A DNA stretch of 64,000 nucleotides, from the NCBI GenBank assembly GCA_964036045.1, contig OZ038389.1:38015998-38079997 (forward strand), given 5' to 3'. Positions 42,701-52,247 of this stretch are shown piece after piece. The position numbers were made by a program, and so were the translations under genes. Each line of letters starts with the position of its first letter. Position 1 is the stretch's first letter. The notes under the pieces were generated by a model that was not told the DNA's origin, did not search any database, and saw only the letters and a program-made list of their open reading frames with translations. The DNA is from Eutreptiella sp. 'Long Island Sound 2002' (taxonomy: Eukaryota; Euglenozoa; Euglenophyceae; Eutreptiales; Eutreptiaceae).

Positions 42701-42765
42701 AAATGAATCCCCCATCCGCCTCCCCGCGTCTCTGCCATAGGACCTCAGGGGCCTCCATCGCGCTC
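39711..42765 (+). repeat. 5' region of the giant non-LTR element: leader plus about 650-bp tandem monomers (copy 1)
   Basis: After the (AT) tract comes TTTTTTTTCGATGTCTTGCAG and a GC-rich leader. Then the anchor AGGTGCGTGCCTGCGAC (or a close variant) occurs at 39941, 40045, 40679, 41362 and 42019. The last four are spaced 634, 683 and 657 bp and define monomers with shared blocks such as TGCCTCGCGAATTGCTCCGC and CGAGCCGCCCGCAGTGCG. The region ends with a block at 42361-42765 also found at 63611-64000. Tandem 5' monomers act as promoters in some LINEs such as mouse L1, so I read this as a promoter region. The long open frames on both strands here are a by-product of GC-rich repeats. Confidence 0.75.
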
Positions 42766-44216
42766 GGGGGTGGCAGAGGCCCGGGGGACGAGAGCGTCCG
42801 GCCGCTTTGTAGCCGCCACTTCCAGCGGACTGATACCACGGCACCGGTATCAGGACGCTCGGAAGTGGATACACAGGCACCAGGGAGAGGATGGGAGGTC
42901 GCCCCCCCCCGGGCTGTTTGGTGCCGAAACAGGGGCCCACCCCTCGTCCAGGGCGGCGGATGGCGCAAGAAGCCTTCGAGGCGTACGGTAAGTCCTCCCC
43001 GCTGCCCGCACTTCATCATCTTCCGAATCCACCCGGGTACGTACTTCCTCCAGTAAGTATGGGCACAGGAGGGAGCAGGCACGGGACACTGAGCACCAAG
43101 CGGAGACGCGGCGACTACCGCCGAGGGGGCAACAGCGGCTGGTGATCATGGAGTGCGGGGCCTTTACCATGGAGCAGGGCGGGAAGGCCCAAAGGGAAAC
43201 CTCCCCCCCCCCCCCGCGGCAGCCAAGTGCCTCGCCCCGTGGTTGTGCTGTGCCTACGACATGCCTGCGACGTGCGTGCAACGGAAGGGGGGCGCAAAGG
43301 GCGCCCCACCCCCCCCCACCACCACCACCCCCCCGAGGGCGAATGCGGGAAGGAAGGGGGCGAAAAGAGCCCCCCCCCCCCCCCCCCGAGGACGACGCGG
43401 CAGGGTGGGGAGGCAGAGGAAGGAGAGTGCGGGACGAGCCACACGACCGTGCCCGTAGAGGGCGCGCTCCGTGCGAGCCCCGGCGGGGGGACCACCGGGG
43501 GTGTGGGCGTAGGATAGAAGGGGCGACGGAGGGAGCCGCGAGGCTAACCCCCCCCCCCCTGCAGAGGGACGAAAACCACGCCTCGTGCCTACGACGCGAG
43601 GGCAACGGCAGGAAAACGACAAGGCCCCCCCCCCCCCACAAGCCTCCGCCCCCCCAAGGGTGGGGGCTGCGGGAAGGGAAGGGCGGGCAGCGGCCCCCCC
43701 TCACCAGCGGGGGGGGCACCGGGGGAGAGCACGCAGCGTGGACAGGGCAAAGGCAAGGGCCACGCGGCGTGCCTCACACCCCAGCAGGAGGACCAGGGCC
43801 GTGCCGCGTGCCAGTGCCGTGCCTGCGACGTGCTTACGCCGGAGGAAGGGCAACGAGGGCGCACCCCCCCCCCCCCTCGCCCCCACCTCCCGCACCCACC
43901 GAGGACAGAGGCGAGGGCAACGGGGAGAAGGCGAGGGGACAAGAGGGATGACGGTAGCGAGCGGCGGACCCCCCCCCGGGGACACCGCGGCGGGGTGGAG
44001 TGACAGAGGGGCGAGACGACCGTGCCCAAGGGGGGCACGCGCCGTGCAAGCCCCCACGGGGGGACCGCCGGGGGTGCAACCGCAGGAAGGGTAGGGTGAA
44101 GACGGGGGCCACACGGCAACCCCCCCCCCCCCTCGCGCAAAAGGGAGGACAGCGAGAACCCCCCCCCCCCCCCCGCCTCCAACACCGACGCCAACCCGCA
44201 GACAGGGCGAGGGCGG

Positions 44217-44247
<31 letters not shown>

Positions 44248-45092
44248 AAAGACACAAAGCGAGCAACCAAGGGCACCAACATGCCGGAGCAGAGACAGCC
44301 AGCAGGGGCAGACGGGACAGGGCGGGAGCCAGGGGGCACAGCAAGGGGCCAGGGCCCCTGGGGAAGAAAGCAGGGGAGCAGGGACCAACGGGGGGGGGCG
44401 GGGTGACAAGGGCCCGCGAACGATGCTGGTGAGGTACCCGACCTCTGGGGTTTGGGGGCCCCCCCGGTGTCCGTATCGGCCCCATCTGAGCGCGAGCAAT
44501 AAGGTGGGATACGCCCGGGACCGATGGCCAGCGGCCCGAGGTGGCACCGGCCTGGGGGGGTGGCCAATGGGCCTGACCAGGAGCACTCCCCACGGCACGT
44601 ACTGCGGTTCGTGTCCTGTGAGGGGCTGCGGGTAGGGCACACCGTCCATCGGGATAAGCAAGAGACGTGCCTAACCCGCAAGGACTCCCCAGTGACCCAC
44701 AGTGTACCCGACCCCGGTGTGGGGAAGGGCCGACGTACCTGGTTACGACGCAGGTCCATTTGTACTGAGCGGGTACAAATGGACGGCCCGTACAACAGAG
44801 TTACACCCTGACGGGGAGTGCATGCATCGGCCCCCCCGTGGGGAAACTCCCGGGGGGAGGGACCAGAGCCAGCGTCGGGCGCCCCCCCCCCCCCCAACCC
44901 AAGGGCCAAGGGGCACACCAAGCGAACACAGACGGGGGCACAGGAACACGGAGGGAAGAAGGGGCGAGCAAGGGGGGTGCGCAGCTGTGTCGTGCGAAGT
45001 GTCGTGCAACCATACACCAATGGCAAGCGGGACGGGCCATGGAGTCCACCCGTTCTCCCGTGTCCTTAGCTCACACAGCCTTCGTTAGCTAA
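42766..45092 (+). other. 5' leader between the monomers and ORF1, C/G homopolymer-rich
   Basis: No gene supported. It contains many C runs of 8-17 bases between 43200 and 44180 and a 30-A run at 44217-44246. Frames are open by composition only. It directly precedes ORF1, so it is probably the untranslated leader of the giant element, perhaps with a retroposed insert ending in the A run. Confidence 0.5.
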
Positions 45093-48000
45093 ATGTCGCT
45101 ATCTGTCCCCACCAATCCCGCGGAGTTGCCAGCCTTCCGGCGACGTGCCCGGCGCCTGGTAGACACAGTGTCTGATCTCGTCAGACACGGGCCGCACACG
45201 TACGCGGCGTTCCAGGCGCGCGTGGACGCGGACCGTCCGGCCAGGGACAACGGGTGGGACCACTTCGTCGACGTCTGCTTGCGGCAGATGTTGGCCCGCG
45301 ATCCCCACCCGTACAACGCGCCCGACGTTCAGGCGCGGTTCGCAGCGGGCACGGTGCCGTTCGGGGTGCACCTGCTCAACCGACTACTCCGATGTCTACA
45401 AGATCTCGGGCAGCTCGAGGACGCGCAGCGCGGACGGCCCCCGGTGGGGTTGGCGGGGCAGCCGGGGTATGCGGCGCCGGGTGCGTTTCCGATGCCGCCG
45501 CCCCCTGGCCTCGGGCCCATGCCCATCCCGCCCTTTGGGACTCACCACCACCACCAACTTCATCTCCATCACCTACTTCATCACCCCGTCGGGTTCCCCA
45601 TGATGCAGCATCACCTCCCACACCAACACGTACACCCGGCGGCTGTGCCACAGCCCCCAGTCCATCTTCACCTTCACCACCAACTGGCGGCTGTGCCACA
45701 GCACCCTGTCCACCTACACCATCACCATCATCATCACCAACCGCACCGGCATGTGGAGTACCCGCATCCCCTGCCCCAGCAGCACCCAAGACCGCCTCAG
45801 CACACGGTGCCGGTGCCGGAACCGGTGCCGGTGCCTGGGCCGGGGCGGAGTGCCCAGCAGCAAGGGGTGTCGCAAGGGGCTGTGCCACAGCACCTCGTCC
45901 ACTTTCACCATCACCGTCACCATCACCATCCGCACCAGCAAGTGGAGTACCCACATTCCCTGCCCCAGCAGCAATCACTGACGCCTCAGCACACGATGCC
46001 GGTGCCGGAATCGGTTCCGTTGCCTGAGCCAGGGTGGGACGCCCAGCAGCAGGGGGTTTCGCAAGGAGCTGGGCCACAGCACCCAGTCCACCTTCACCAT
46101 CACCATCACCAACATCGTCCACACCAGCATGTGGAGTATCCACATCCCCTACCCCAGCAGCACCCACGGCGGCCTCAGCACACAATGCCGGTGCTAGAGC
46201 CGGTACCGGTGCCTGGGCCGGGGCGGAGCGCCCAACAACAGGGGGTGTCGCAAGAGGCTGTGCCACGGCACCCCGTCCACCCTCACCGTCACCATCACCA
46301 TCACAGTCCGCACCTGCATGTGGAATGCCCTCGCCCCCCGCCCCAGCGGCACTCACAGCCGATGCCTCGGCACGCCGTGTCGGTGCCGGTACCGGTGCCG
46401 GCTCCAGAACCGGGGCGGGGCGCCCAGCAGCAGGGGGTGTCGCAAGGGGAGGCAGCACATGGTGTGCCCCCGGGCGAGGCGAAGAGTATGGGGGCACCTG
46501 CGCCGCCCCTGGCAGAGCCTCAACCGGAGGTTCCCGCGGCGGGGTCGCCACCGCGGACGGTCCAGATGCCGGACCCGGCCGTGCCGCGCGAGGCCCCGCC
46601 CGTGGTGCCGACGGGCCCGGAGCCAGTGGTGCCGGGTGGGATGCAGGGCGCGGCCCCCGTGGGGAGGACTACGACGGGGGTACAAGCGGGGGAGGATGCG
46701 GCGCAGGAGGCGGCAGTGGCTGGCCCGCGAGGCATCAGCGAGCTGCTCACGCAGGCCCTGGAGGAGTACCGGCGGACGGCCGTGAGGAGTGGGGGAGCAG
46801 CGCCGGAAGGGGCTGACGCCGGCGAGCTAATCGCGCAGGCGCTCGCGGCTGTCGCCCCGAGGACGGACGGGGCCCAGGAGACGTCGACGGAGGCGGTTTC
46901 TTCGGGGGGACAGGACGCGGGGCGGGGTGTGCCGAAGGCGCAAACGCCAGCGGAGGGCGGCGGGGTTGTGGAGCCCAGTGGGGGACGTGCCCAGGGGGAA
47001 GGAGTGGAGGAGTGGATGTGGGAGTGGCGGGAGTGGCGCCAGGTGGCACCCGGTGTGCCGTGTCCGGCGGGGCTGGCGTACAGCATGGACCTCCATGCGG
47101 GCACCAGCTGGGCCCGGCTGCCCGACAACTTGCGGGCACGGCTGGACGCGGCGGAGGCGGCAAGGGGCGGAGGCGCTGACGAGCGGCCTCTGGCGCCCTT
47201 CCCGCCGCGGCCGGACACGCCGCCGGCGGTGGTCGCAGCCGGGGACGGGGCGGAGGGGGGGCAGGAAGCGGAGGAAGTGGAGGACGAGGAGGCATACGGG
47301 CCCGGCGAGTCGGCGCTGGCCCTCATGTTTGAGGACGACGCCGGGCCCGACGTCTACGCCGGCATGGACGAGGACCCGGCCAACGAGCCGCTGCGGCCCA
47401 TGCCCACTGCGGTGCCGCCCCCTCCCCTGGGGAGCTGTGAGCGGCGGCACTGCAGGTACCATGCGGCCGAGGGCGCCCACAGGCACCGCCTCACGGGCAC
47501 GGGGCAGCGGGGGGCAGAGATGCTGGCAAGCGCCCTGGAGCGCTATGAGCTCCAGCGCCCAGGGCAGGTCGCCCGGGAGATGGCCCTGGCGGCGGCGTCC
47601 CCGGGCGACGGCCAGGTCCGCTGCGTCCAACTGGGGGATGCGGCGGTCCTGGGTCATCACCCCGGTGATGTCCGGGCGGCCGAGCCCCAGGAAAGCCTCC
47701 CCCTGTCGGTGCGCCTGTCCGTGGTGCGCCTGATGGGCGAGGCAGGGCTGGAGGACGTGCGGCGGGACGAAGGCCTGTACGTGGCCTTGTGGCGGGGTGG
47801 GGCTGACGCTTGGCGTCGCGAGCAGGCTGGGCGGCCCCTCACACCCCAGGCGCTGGGGTCCCATGCGCTCCTGGTGGCGTTGCACCCCGAGGGTGCAGAG
47901 GTCGTGTTCGGCGCGGACCGCCTGCTGCTGACCGGGGATGGGGCGGTCCTCGTCCCCACCTCCAGCAGCTACCGCCTTGAGAGCCGCGGCGGTGACCTCA

Positions 48001-51000
48001 AGCTGCTGGTGGTGGTGGGCACGCGCCTCGACGGGAGTGCCGCCCCCCAGGGGTCCGCACGCGCGATCCCGGTGGGAGGAGACGGGGAAGCAGGCCGTGG
48101 CGGTGACGAGGTGGGGCAAGAGCAGCCCACGGGGGAGGAGCAACAGCAGGATCAGCCGGAGGTGGCCAGGGAGGAGGTGGACGTGCAGGCCATTGTGGCG
48201 GCGGCCCTGGCGAGGATCTCGGATGCTGCGGGCCCGCCGCCGACGACGGAGGAACTGGAGGAGGAGGACCAGCGCAGGGGGGGTGAGGATGCGCAGGTCG
48301 CCATGGAACGGGACGAGGAGCCGGAGTTCAAGGGTGAGGAGGCGCAGGGTGCCGGGGAGCAGGACGAGGAGCTGGTGATCGTGGGGGCGAAGGAAGCGCG
48401 TGAGGTGAGCCCCAGGGAGCCGGGGGTGGCGGATAAGGCTGGGCCGAAGACGGGGGAGGAGGAAACCTGCAGGCACTGGGCCAAGGGATGGTGCATGCGG
48501 GCAGATGCCTGCCGGTACGCCCACCCCCAGCCGCCGGTGCCGCGGGGAGTACCCCAGGAGTTGCTCCTGATCCTCCAGGCCATGGCCCGTGTGGGGGCTC
48601 TCAGCCTGGACCGCAGCCGGGACCACGGCAGGGGCCACGGGACGTTGCTGCAGGATGCGGTGGTAAAGGCGCAAGGGGGAGGACTCCCGGCGGTGGTGTA
48701 TGCGGTGGAGAGTGGGGGCCTGACCGAGTGGGCGGTGGCGTTGCCGTGTGGCATGGCGGCCCTGCTCACTCCGTTCCCGGTGGTCCCGTGGAGGGACATG
48801 GTCACCGTCCAGGAGGCCAACCTGGGATGGGTGTGCACGTGGCACACACATCCTGCCGGCATGGACCCTCGCGAGTGGCAGGCTAAGGCGGTCGTGACGT
48901 ACCTGTCCTGGTCGTTGCCGGCAGCGCCGGGTGCGTGGGCGCAGTGGTGGGACAGGGCGCTCAGCTGGGCGAGGGATGGCAGTGCTGTGGCGGCCTGCCC
49001 TGACCTCCCTCGCGAGCCCGTCTCAGTCCAGCCGTGGACTGTCTCCCTGCATCTCCCCACGGTGGCGGCTCGTCTTGCGACCACGGACCCGGAGGTCTCG
49101 CTGCTGGGAGACCGAGAGGGGCCAGGGCTTCGCCTGCGTCAGGGGCTGGAAGTTCGCACCGCCCGCCTCCCCAGCCCTGTGGACGGGGACATCCTGGGGG
49201 GACTTCAGTTCACGCGGGCTGGCGGGGCTGACGTGTGGACCGCTGTCCATCGCCAGCTCCCAGACGCGTGGCCCCAGGTGTACCGGCCCCCTGGTCACGA
49301 GCGTCTTGTGGGAGTGGAATGGCGCGTGTGGGCCGCCAACGGCCCGTGCCCACCGGTGGTGGTCCTGCCCAGGAGGACCAACCACCCCAGCTGGGAGACC
49401 GTGGCGGTCTTGTGGGGATGGGTGGCGGTCCGTGGGGCCGATGGCCACGTCTTCACTGCCCCAAGGGGCACGGTGATCGAGACCGACGGGGGGACGGCGT
49501 TGCAGCTCACAGCGGAGCCCCTGACCACGCATGCTGTAGTGGCCGTCCTCCAGTGGGGTGCCAACAAGCCGCAGCCCTGGCGCGATCAGGTCGCAGTGGC
49601 TGTCTGGCGGGACCTGCCGGTCCTTAGGGCCGCCGTCTGGTCAGGAGGGGCGGGGCGGCGCCTCCCGGGCGCACTCCCCTGGCTGCGGGGCGGCGGAGAC
49701 GCCTCTCCCCCGCCAGCTGAGTTGCGGGGCGCCCTGGAGCGAGTGTACTCCGAGCCCAGGCACCAATTCCTGGTGGCCGCGGACCATGGGGTGGAGCTCA
49801 GCGACGACGTGGTCGCGCTGGCAGCCGACGTGGTGCAGTGCCTGGCCCCCCACGCCATGATGCTCCCGAGGGAGGGGTGGGAAGGCCAGCGGCACGACCA
49901 AACCCCGGCTGCCCTCCTCATTGCGAGGTACGTCGAGCTGGGGGGCTCAGAGGCGGTGTACCTCGACCGGTTGGAGACGCCGGACATGCGGCACTGGACG
50001 GCCCACCACCTCGTGGCCCCTGACACGCGGTTGGCAGTGGACCCGCTGGGCCGGCCTGTGGTGTCGGGGGCCCCGCCCCAATGGCCGCACACGTGGGACA
50101 TGGCGGTCCGGACGATGCGCATGGCACCCAGGGGCCAGAGGGCGGGATGGCCGGGTGCGGAGCGTCTGCTGGCGGAGGCCCGGGCGGCTCAGGTGCAGCA
50201 GCCGGCCGGCAACAACAAGGACTGTGGCGTGTGCGCCCTCATGTCCGCCGTCGGTACCCTCCTCAGGGTGCCGAGGCCGGGCAACCACCTGTCCGCGCTG
50301 GACAGGCGGTGGGTGGCGGCGGTGGTCCTCAACAGGGACATGGGGCCCATCGCGCGTCTGCCGTCCCTGGGGGAGCTGCCCGCGGCGGTGTTGGAGGCCC
50401 TGCCGGCGCCCCGCGCGCCCTTGGACCTGGCAAACGTCCCGCACAACGTGGGGCTGCCCGGGGCGCGCATGCAACATGCCCTGCTGTGTATGGCAGCGGC
50501 GTCGGACGGGGGGATGTCCATGCTGGCGACAGTGTCCCTGCAGCACGTGCAGGACGCGATGCAGCAGCAGCGGATGCATGCCCCCCAGCCGTGGGAAGAG
50601 AGCGCCAAGCGGTGGCTGCGGGTGGAGAGCGTGTCCTCCACCCATACGGTGGGCATGGCGGATATGGGGCGGTTGGTGGTGTTGGAGGGGGCGGAGTATT
50701 GGGCCTGTGTTCGGGTGGAAACGGGGGGACTGGAGTGGGTCGTAGTCACCGCGTGCCGGCTCAGGAGGCAGCAGTCCAGGGGCCCGGCCTGCTACCGGGT
50801 GTTCCAGGAGTGCCTCAGTGGTCTGGGGCCGGTGCGCAGGGCGCACAGGTGCACGGCCGAGGACATCCCGCCAGCGCCGGCGGTCTTCGTGGAGGTCACG
50901 CGGCCGCCAGTGGTCCAGGGGCAGGACGTCTGGCCCGTAGTCCCGAGCAACATGTGGCAGGCTGAGCATGCAGCTGGCATATGCAAGGCGCTGCAGGGTC

Positions 51001-52217
51001 ACGCGGCGGCCCTCCCCAGGGCCCCGGCGGCGCAGTCGTCCAGCAACAGGCCGGCAGCCTCGCTTGCACTGCTGCATAGCGCGTCGCGGGCGTGGTACTG
51101 GGTTGTGGCGGCGTTGGAGCCCCACTCCTCGGCGCTGCGCCTGTACGATCGCGGGCAGGGCACGGTGCTCACGGTCCGCCCCGCCGACCTGGAGGCCCTG
51201 CACCTTAGTGCACTGAGTGGCGACGGGGGCGACGCGCTGTACCTCCAGGGGACCGTGGCAGGCGCGGCCGCGACACGCTTCCGCCGGCAGAGCGGAGGAG
51301 ATGCCCTCCGCCTGGTTATGGCGGAGAACATGGGGCCGTGGCTCCGGGCGTTCTCCACTTCCAGGTGGAGGGTCGAGGGCGACCGGGAGAAGTTCGCCGA
51401 CGCGTGGCGCCGCTGGGTGGATGAGCAGTTTCCCGTGGGGGGAATGCTGCACCTGCCGCAACCACCAAGCGTGCCACCAGTGCGGCCTGCGGCGCCCCCA
51501 GCTGCGGCGGCGAAGCAGGCCCCGAAAGCGGCGCCCCAGCCGCCGCCCAAGAGGAGCCCCCCGCCTCAGTATGGCGCCTATGTCAACATTCGGTACGTGC
51601 TGCGGCACTTCGGCGGTGACTTGGCCACGGATCAGCGTGGGACAAAGACGATCAACGTCTGCCCCTGGTCTCGACTGGATGGGGCTGGTCACTGCACATG
51701 GAAAGCTGGCACGCACTGCCGGCCTACCCACCTCCACCCCAAGGACCTGCTAGACCACATCCAGCGGGACCATGTGACTGATCCGGCACAACGGGACCAG
51801 GCGCTGGCCATGCTGGCTGGCGTTATGCCGGGGGGCCAGGCGGGGCCTTTCGCGTCGGCCCAGGCGGGGTCCAGAGCGCTCACGCTGCCCACGGGTGCCC
51901 GCCCTGCGGCGGGGCGCGGGGCGTCGCCGTCGGCAGCACGGTCTCGGGCGATTGGGTCTGCAGCGCGGCGAGGGGCAGTGACCTCTACGGGGAGTACGGC
52001 AGCAAGTACGTCCGGCGGGCAGACTGAGGGGGAGCCCGCCGCATCTGCCGGGTCTCGGCAGGCGACGACAGCCTCGGGCGGAGGCCCACGGGGTCAGGGG
52101 CCACCTCGCCAGCCACCCGCGCCGGATGCAGGTGGTCCCCCAGAGCCTGCTGGTGGCCCCTCTCCATCCAGTGATCCGGATCCGGCGGGGGGCCCCGATC
52201 CACACGTGCAGCCGTGA
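45093..52217 (+). CDS. ORF1 of the giant non-LTR element: His-rich, CCCH finger, Ulp1-like protease
   Basis: An uninterrupted 2,374-residue protein. Residues 1-120 are a helical Arg-rich start. Residues about 150-455 are His/Pro/Gln-rich, including four exact-period 63-residue repeats (DNA 45699-46454). Acidic linkers follow. A CCCH zinc finger has C1126, C1134, C1140 and H1144 (CRHWAKGWCMRADACRYAH). A WHTHP motif at 1250-1254, preceded by LGWVC, recalls JAMM proteases but lacks the expected downstream Asp. A Ulp1/C48-like protease signature follows: H1634-W1635, D1650, Q1703 and DCG with C1711. A final Cys/His cluster starts at 2190. ORF1 proteins of non-LTR elements bind element RNA, and the finger fits that. 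A SUMO- or ubiquitin-directed protease would be an added activity. The stop is TGA. Confidence 0.8.
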   Translation: MSLSVPTNPAELPAFRRRARRLVDTVSDLVRHGPHTYAAFQARVDADRPARDNGWDHFVDVCLRQMLARDPHPYNAPDVQARFAAGTVPFGVHLLNRLLRCLQDLGQLEDAQRGRPPVGLAGQPGYAAPGAFPMPPPPGLGPMPIPPFGTHHHHQLHLHHLLHHPVGFPMMQHHLPHQHVHPAAVPQPPVHLHLHHQLAAVPQHPVHLHHHHHHHQPHRHVEYPHPLPQQHPRPPQHTVPVPEPVPVPGPGRSAQQQGVSQGAVPQHLVHFHHHRHHHHPHQQVEYPHSLPQQQSLTPQHTMPVPESVPLPEPGWDAQQQGVSQGAGPQHPVHLHHHHHQHRPHQHVEYPHPLPQQHPRRPQHTMPVLEPVPVPGPGRSAQQQGVSQEAVPRHPVHPHRHHHHHSPHLHVECPRPPPQRHSQPMPRHAVSVPVPVPAPEPGRGAQQQGVSQGEAAHGVPPGEAKSMGAPAPPLAEPQPEVPAAGSPPRTVQMPDPAVPREAPPVVPTGPEPVVPGGMQGAAPVGRTTTGVQAGEDAAQEAAVAGPRGISELLTQALEEYRRTAVRSGGAAPEGADAGELIAQALAAVAPRTDGAQETSTEAVSSGGQDAGRGVPKAQTPAEGGGVVEPSGGRAQGEGVEEWMWEWREWRQVAPGVPCPAGLAYSMDLHAGTSWARLPDNLRARLDAAEAARGGGADERPLAPFPPRPDTPPAVVAAGDGAEGGQEAEEVEDEEAYGPGESALALMFEDDAGPDVYAGMDEDPANEPLRPMPTAVPPPPLGSCERRHCRYHAAEGAHRHRLTGTGQRGAEMLASALERYELQRPGQVAREMALAAASPGDGQVRCVQLGDAAVLGHHPGDVRAAEPQESLPLSVRLSVVRLMGEAGLEDVRRDEGLYVALWRGGADAWRREQAGRPLTPQALGSHALLVALHPEGAEVVFGADRLLLTGDGAVLVPTSSSYRLESRGGDLKLLVVVGTRLDGSAAPQGSARAIPVGGDGEAGRGGDEVGQEQPTGEEQQQDQPEVAREEVDVQAIVAAALARISDAAGPPPTTEELEEEDQRRGGEDAQVAMERDEEPEFKGEEAQGAGEQDEELVIVGAKEAREVSPREPGVADKAGPKTGEEETCRHWAKGWCMRADACRYAHPQPPVPRGVPQELLLILQAMARVGALSLDRSRDHGRGHGTLLQDAVVKAQGGGLPAVVYAVESGGLTEWAVALPCGMAALLTPFPVVPWRDMVTVQEANLGWVCTWHTHPAGMDPREWQAKAVVTYLSWSLPAAPGAWAQWWDRALSWARDGSAVAACPDLPREPVSVQPWTVSLHLPTVAARLATTDPEVSLLGDREGPGLRLRQGLEVRTARLPSPVDGDILGGLQFTRAGGADVWTAVHRQLPDAWPQVYRPPGHERLVGVEWRVWAANGPCPPVVVLPRRTNHPSWETVAVLWGWVAVRGADGHVFTAPRGTVIETDGGTALQLTAEPLTTHAVVAVLQWGANKPQPWRDQVAVAVWRDLPVLRAAVWSGGAGRRLPGALPWLRGGGDASPPPAELRGALERVYSEPRHQFLVAADHGVELSDDVVALAADVVQCLAPHAMMLPREGWEGQRHDQTPAALLIARYVELGGSEAVYLDRLETPDMRHWTAHHLVAPDTRLAVDPLGRPVVSGAPPQWPHTWDMAVRTMRMAPRGQRAGWPGAERLLAEARAAQVQQPAGNNKDCGVCALMSAVGTLLRVPRPGNHLSALDRRWVAAVVLNRDMGPIARLPSLGELPAAVLEALPAPRAPLDLANVPHNVGLPGARMQHALLCMAAASDGGMSMLATVSLQHVQDAMQQQRMHAPQPWEESAKRWLRVESVSSTHTVGMADMGRLVVLEGAEYWACVRVETGGLEWVVVTACRLRRQQSRGPACYRVFQECLSGLGPVRRAHRCTAEDIPPAPAVFVEVTRPPVVQGQDVWPVVPSNMWQAEHAAGICKALQGHAAALPRAPAAQSSSNRPAASLALLHSASRAWYWVVAALEPHSSALRLYDRGQGTVLTVRPADLEALHLSALSGDGGDALYLQGTVAGAAATRFRRQSGGDALRLVMAENMGPWLRAFSTSRWRVEGDREKFADAWRRWVDEQFPVGGMLHLPQPPSVPPVRPAAPPAAAAKQAPKAAPQPPPKRSPPPQYGAYVNIRYVLRHFGGDLATDQRGTKTINVCPWSRLDGAGHCTWKAGTHCRPTHLHPKDLLDHIQRDHVTDPAQRDQALAMLAGVMPGGQAGPFASAQAGSRALTLPTGARPAAGRGASPSAARSRAIGSAARRGAVTSTGSTAASTSGGQTEGEPAASAGSRQATTASGGGPRGQGPPRQPPAPDAGGPPEPAGGPSPSSDPDPAGGPDPHVQP
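52215..52217 (+). promoter_or_regulatory. In-frame TGA between ORF1 and ORF2, candidate readthrough or reinitiation site
   Basis: ORF1 and ORF2 share one reading frame, and this TGA is the only stop in 4,610 codons. No ATG lies between it and the endonuclease motif SWNVQG, which begins eleven codons later. ORF2 must therefore be made by readthrough, by reinitiation at a near-cognate codon such as GTG 52248, or from a differently processed RNA. Confidence 0.55.
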
Positions 52218-52247
52218 AGGGGCCCCGCCTCCGACACCAGAGCGGCG

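Noticed and set aside
47000-52000. Large minus-strand and alternative plus-strand frames across ORF1 and ORF2
   Set aside because: GC-rich shadows of the 13.8-kb coding frame, which alone carries ordered domains.
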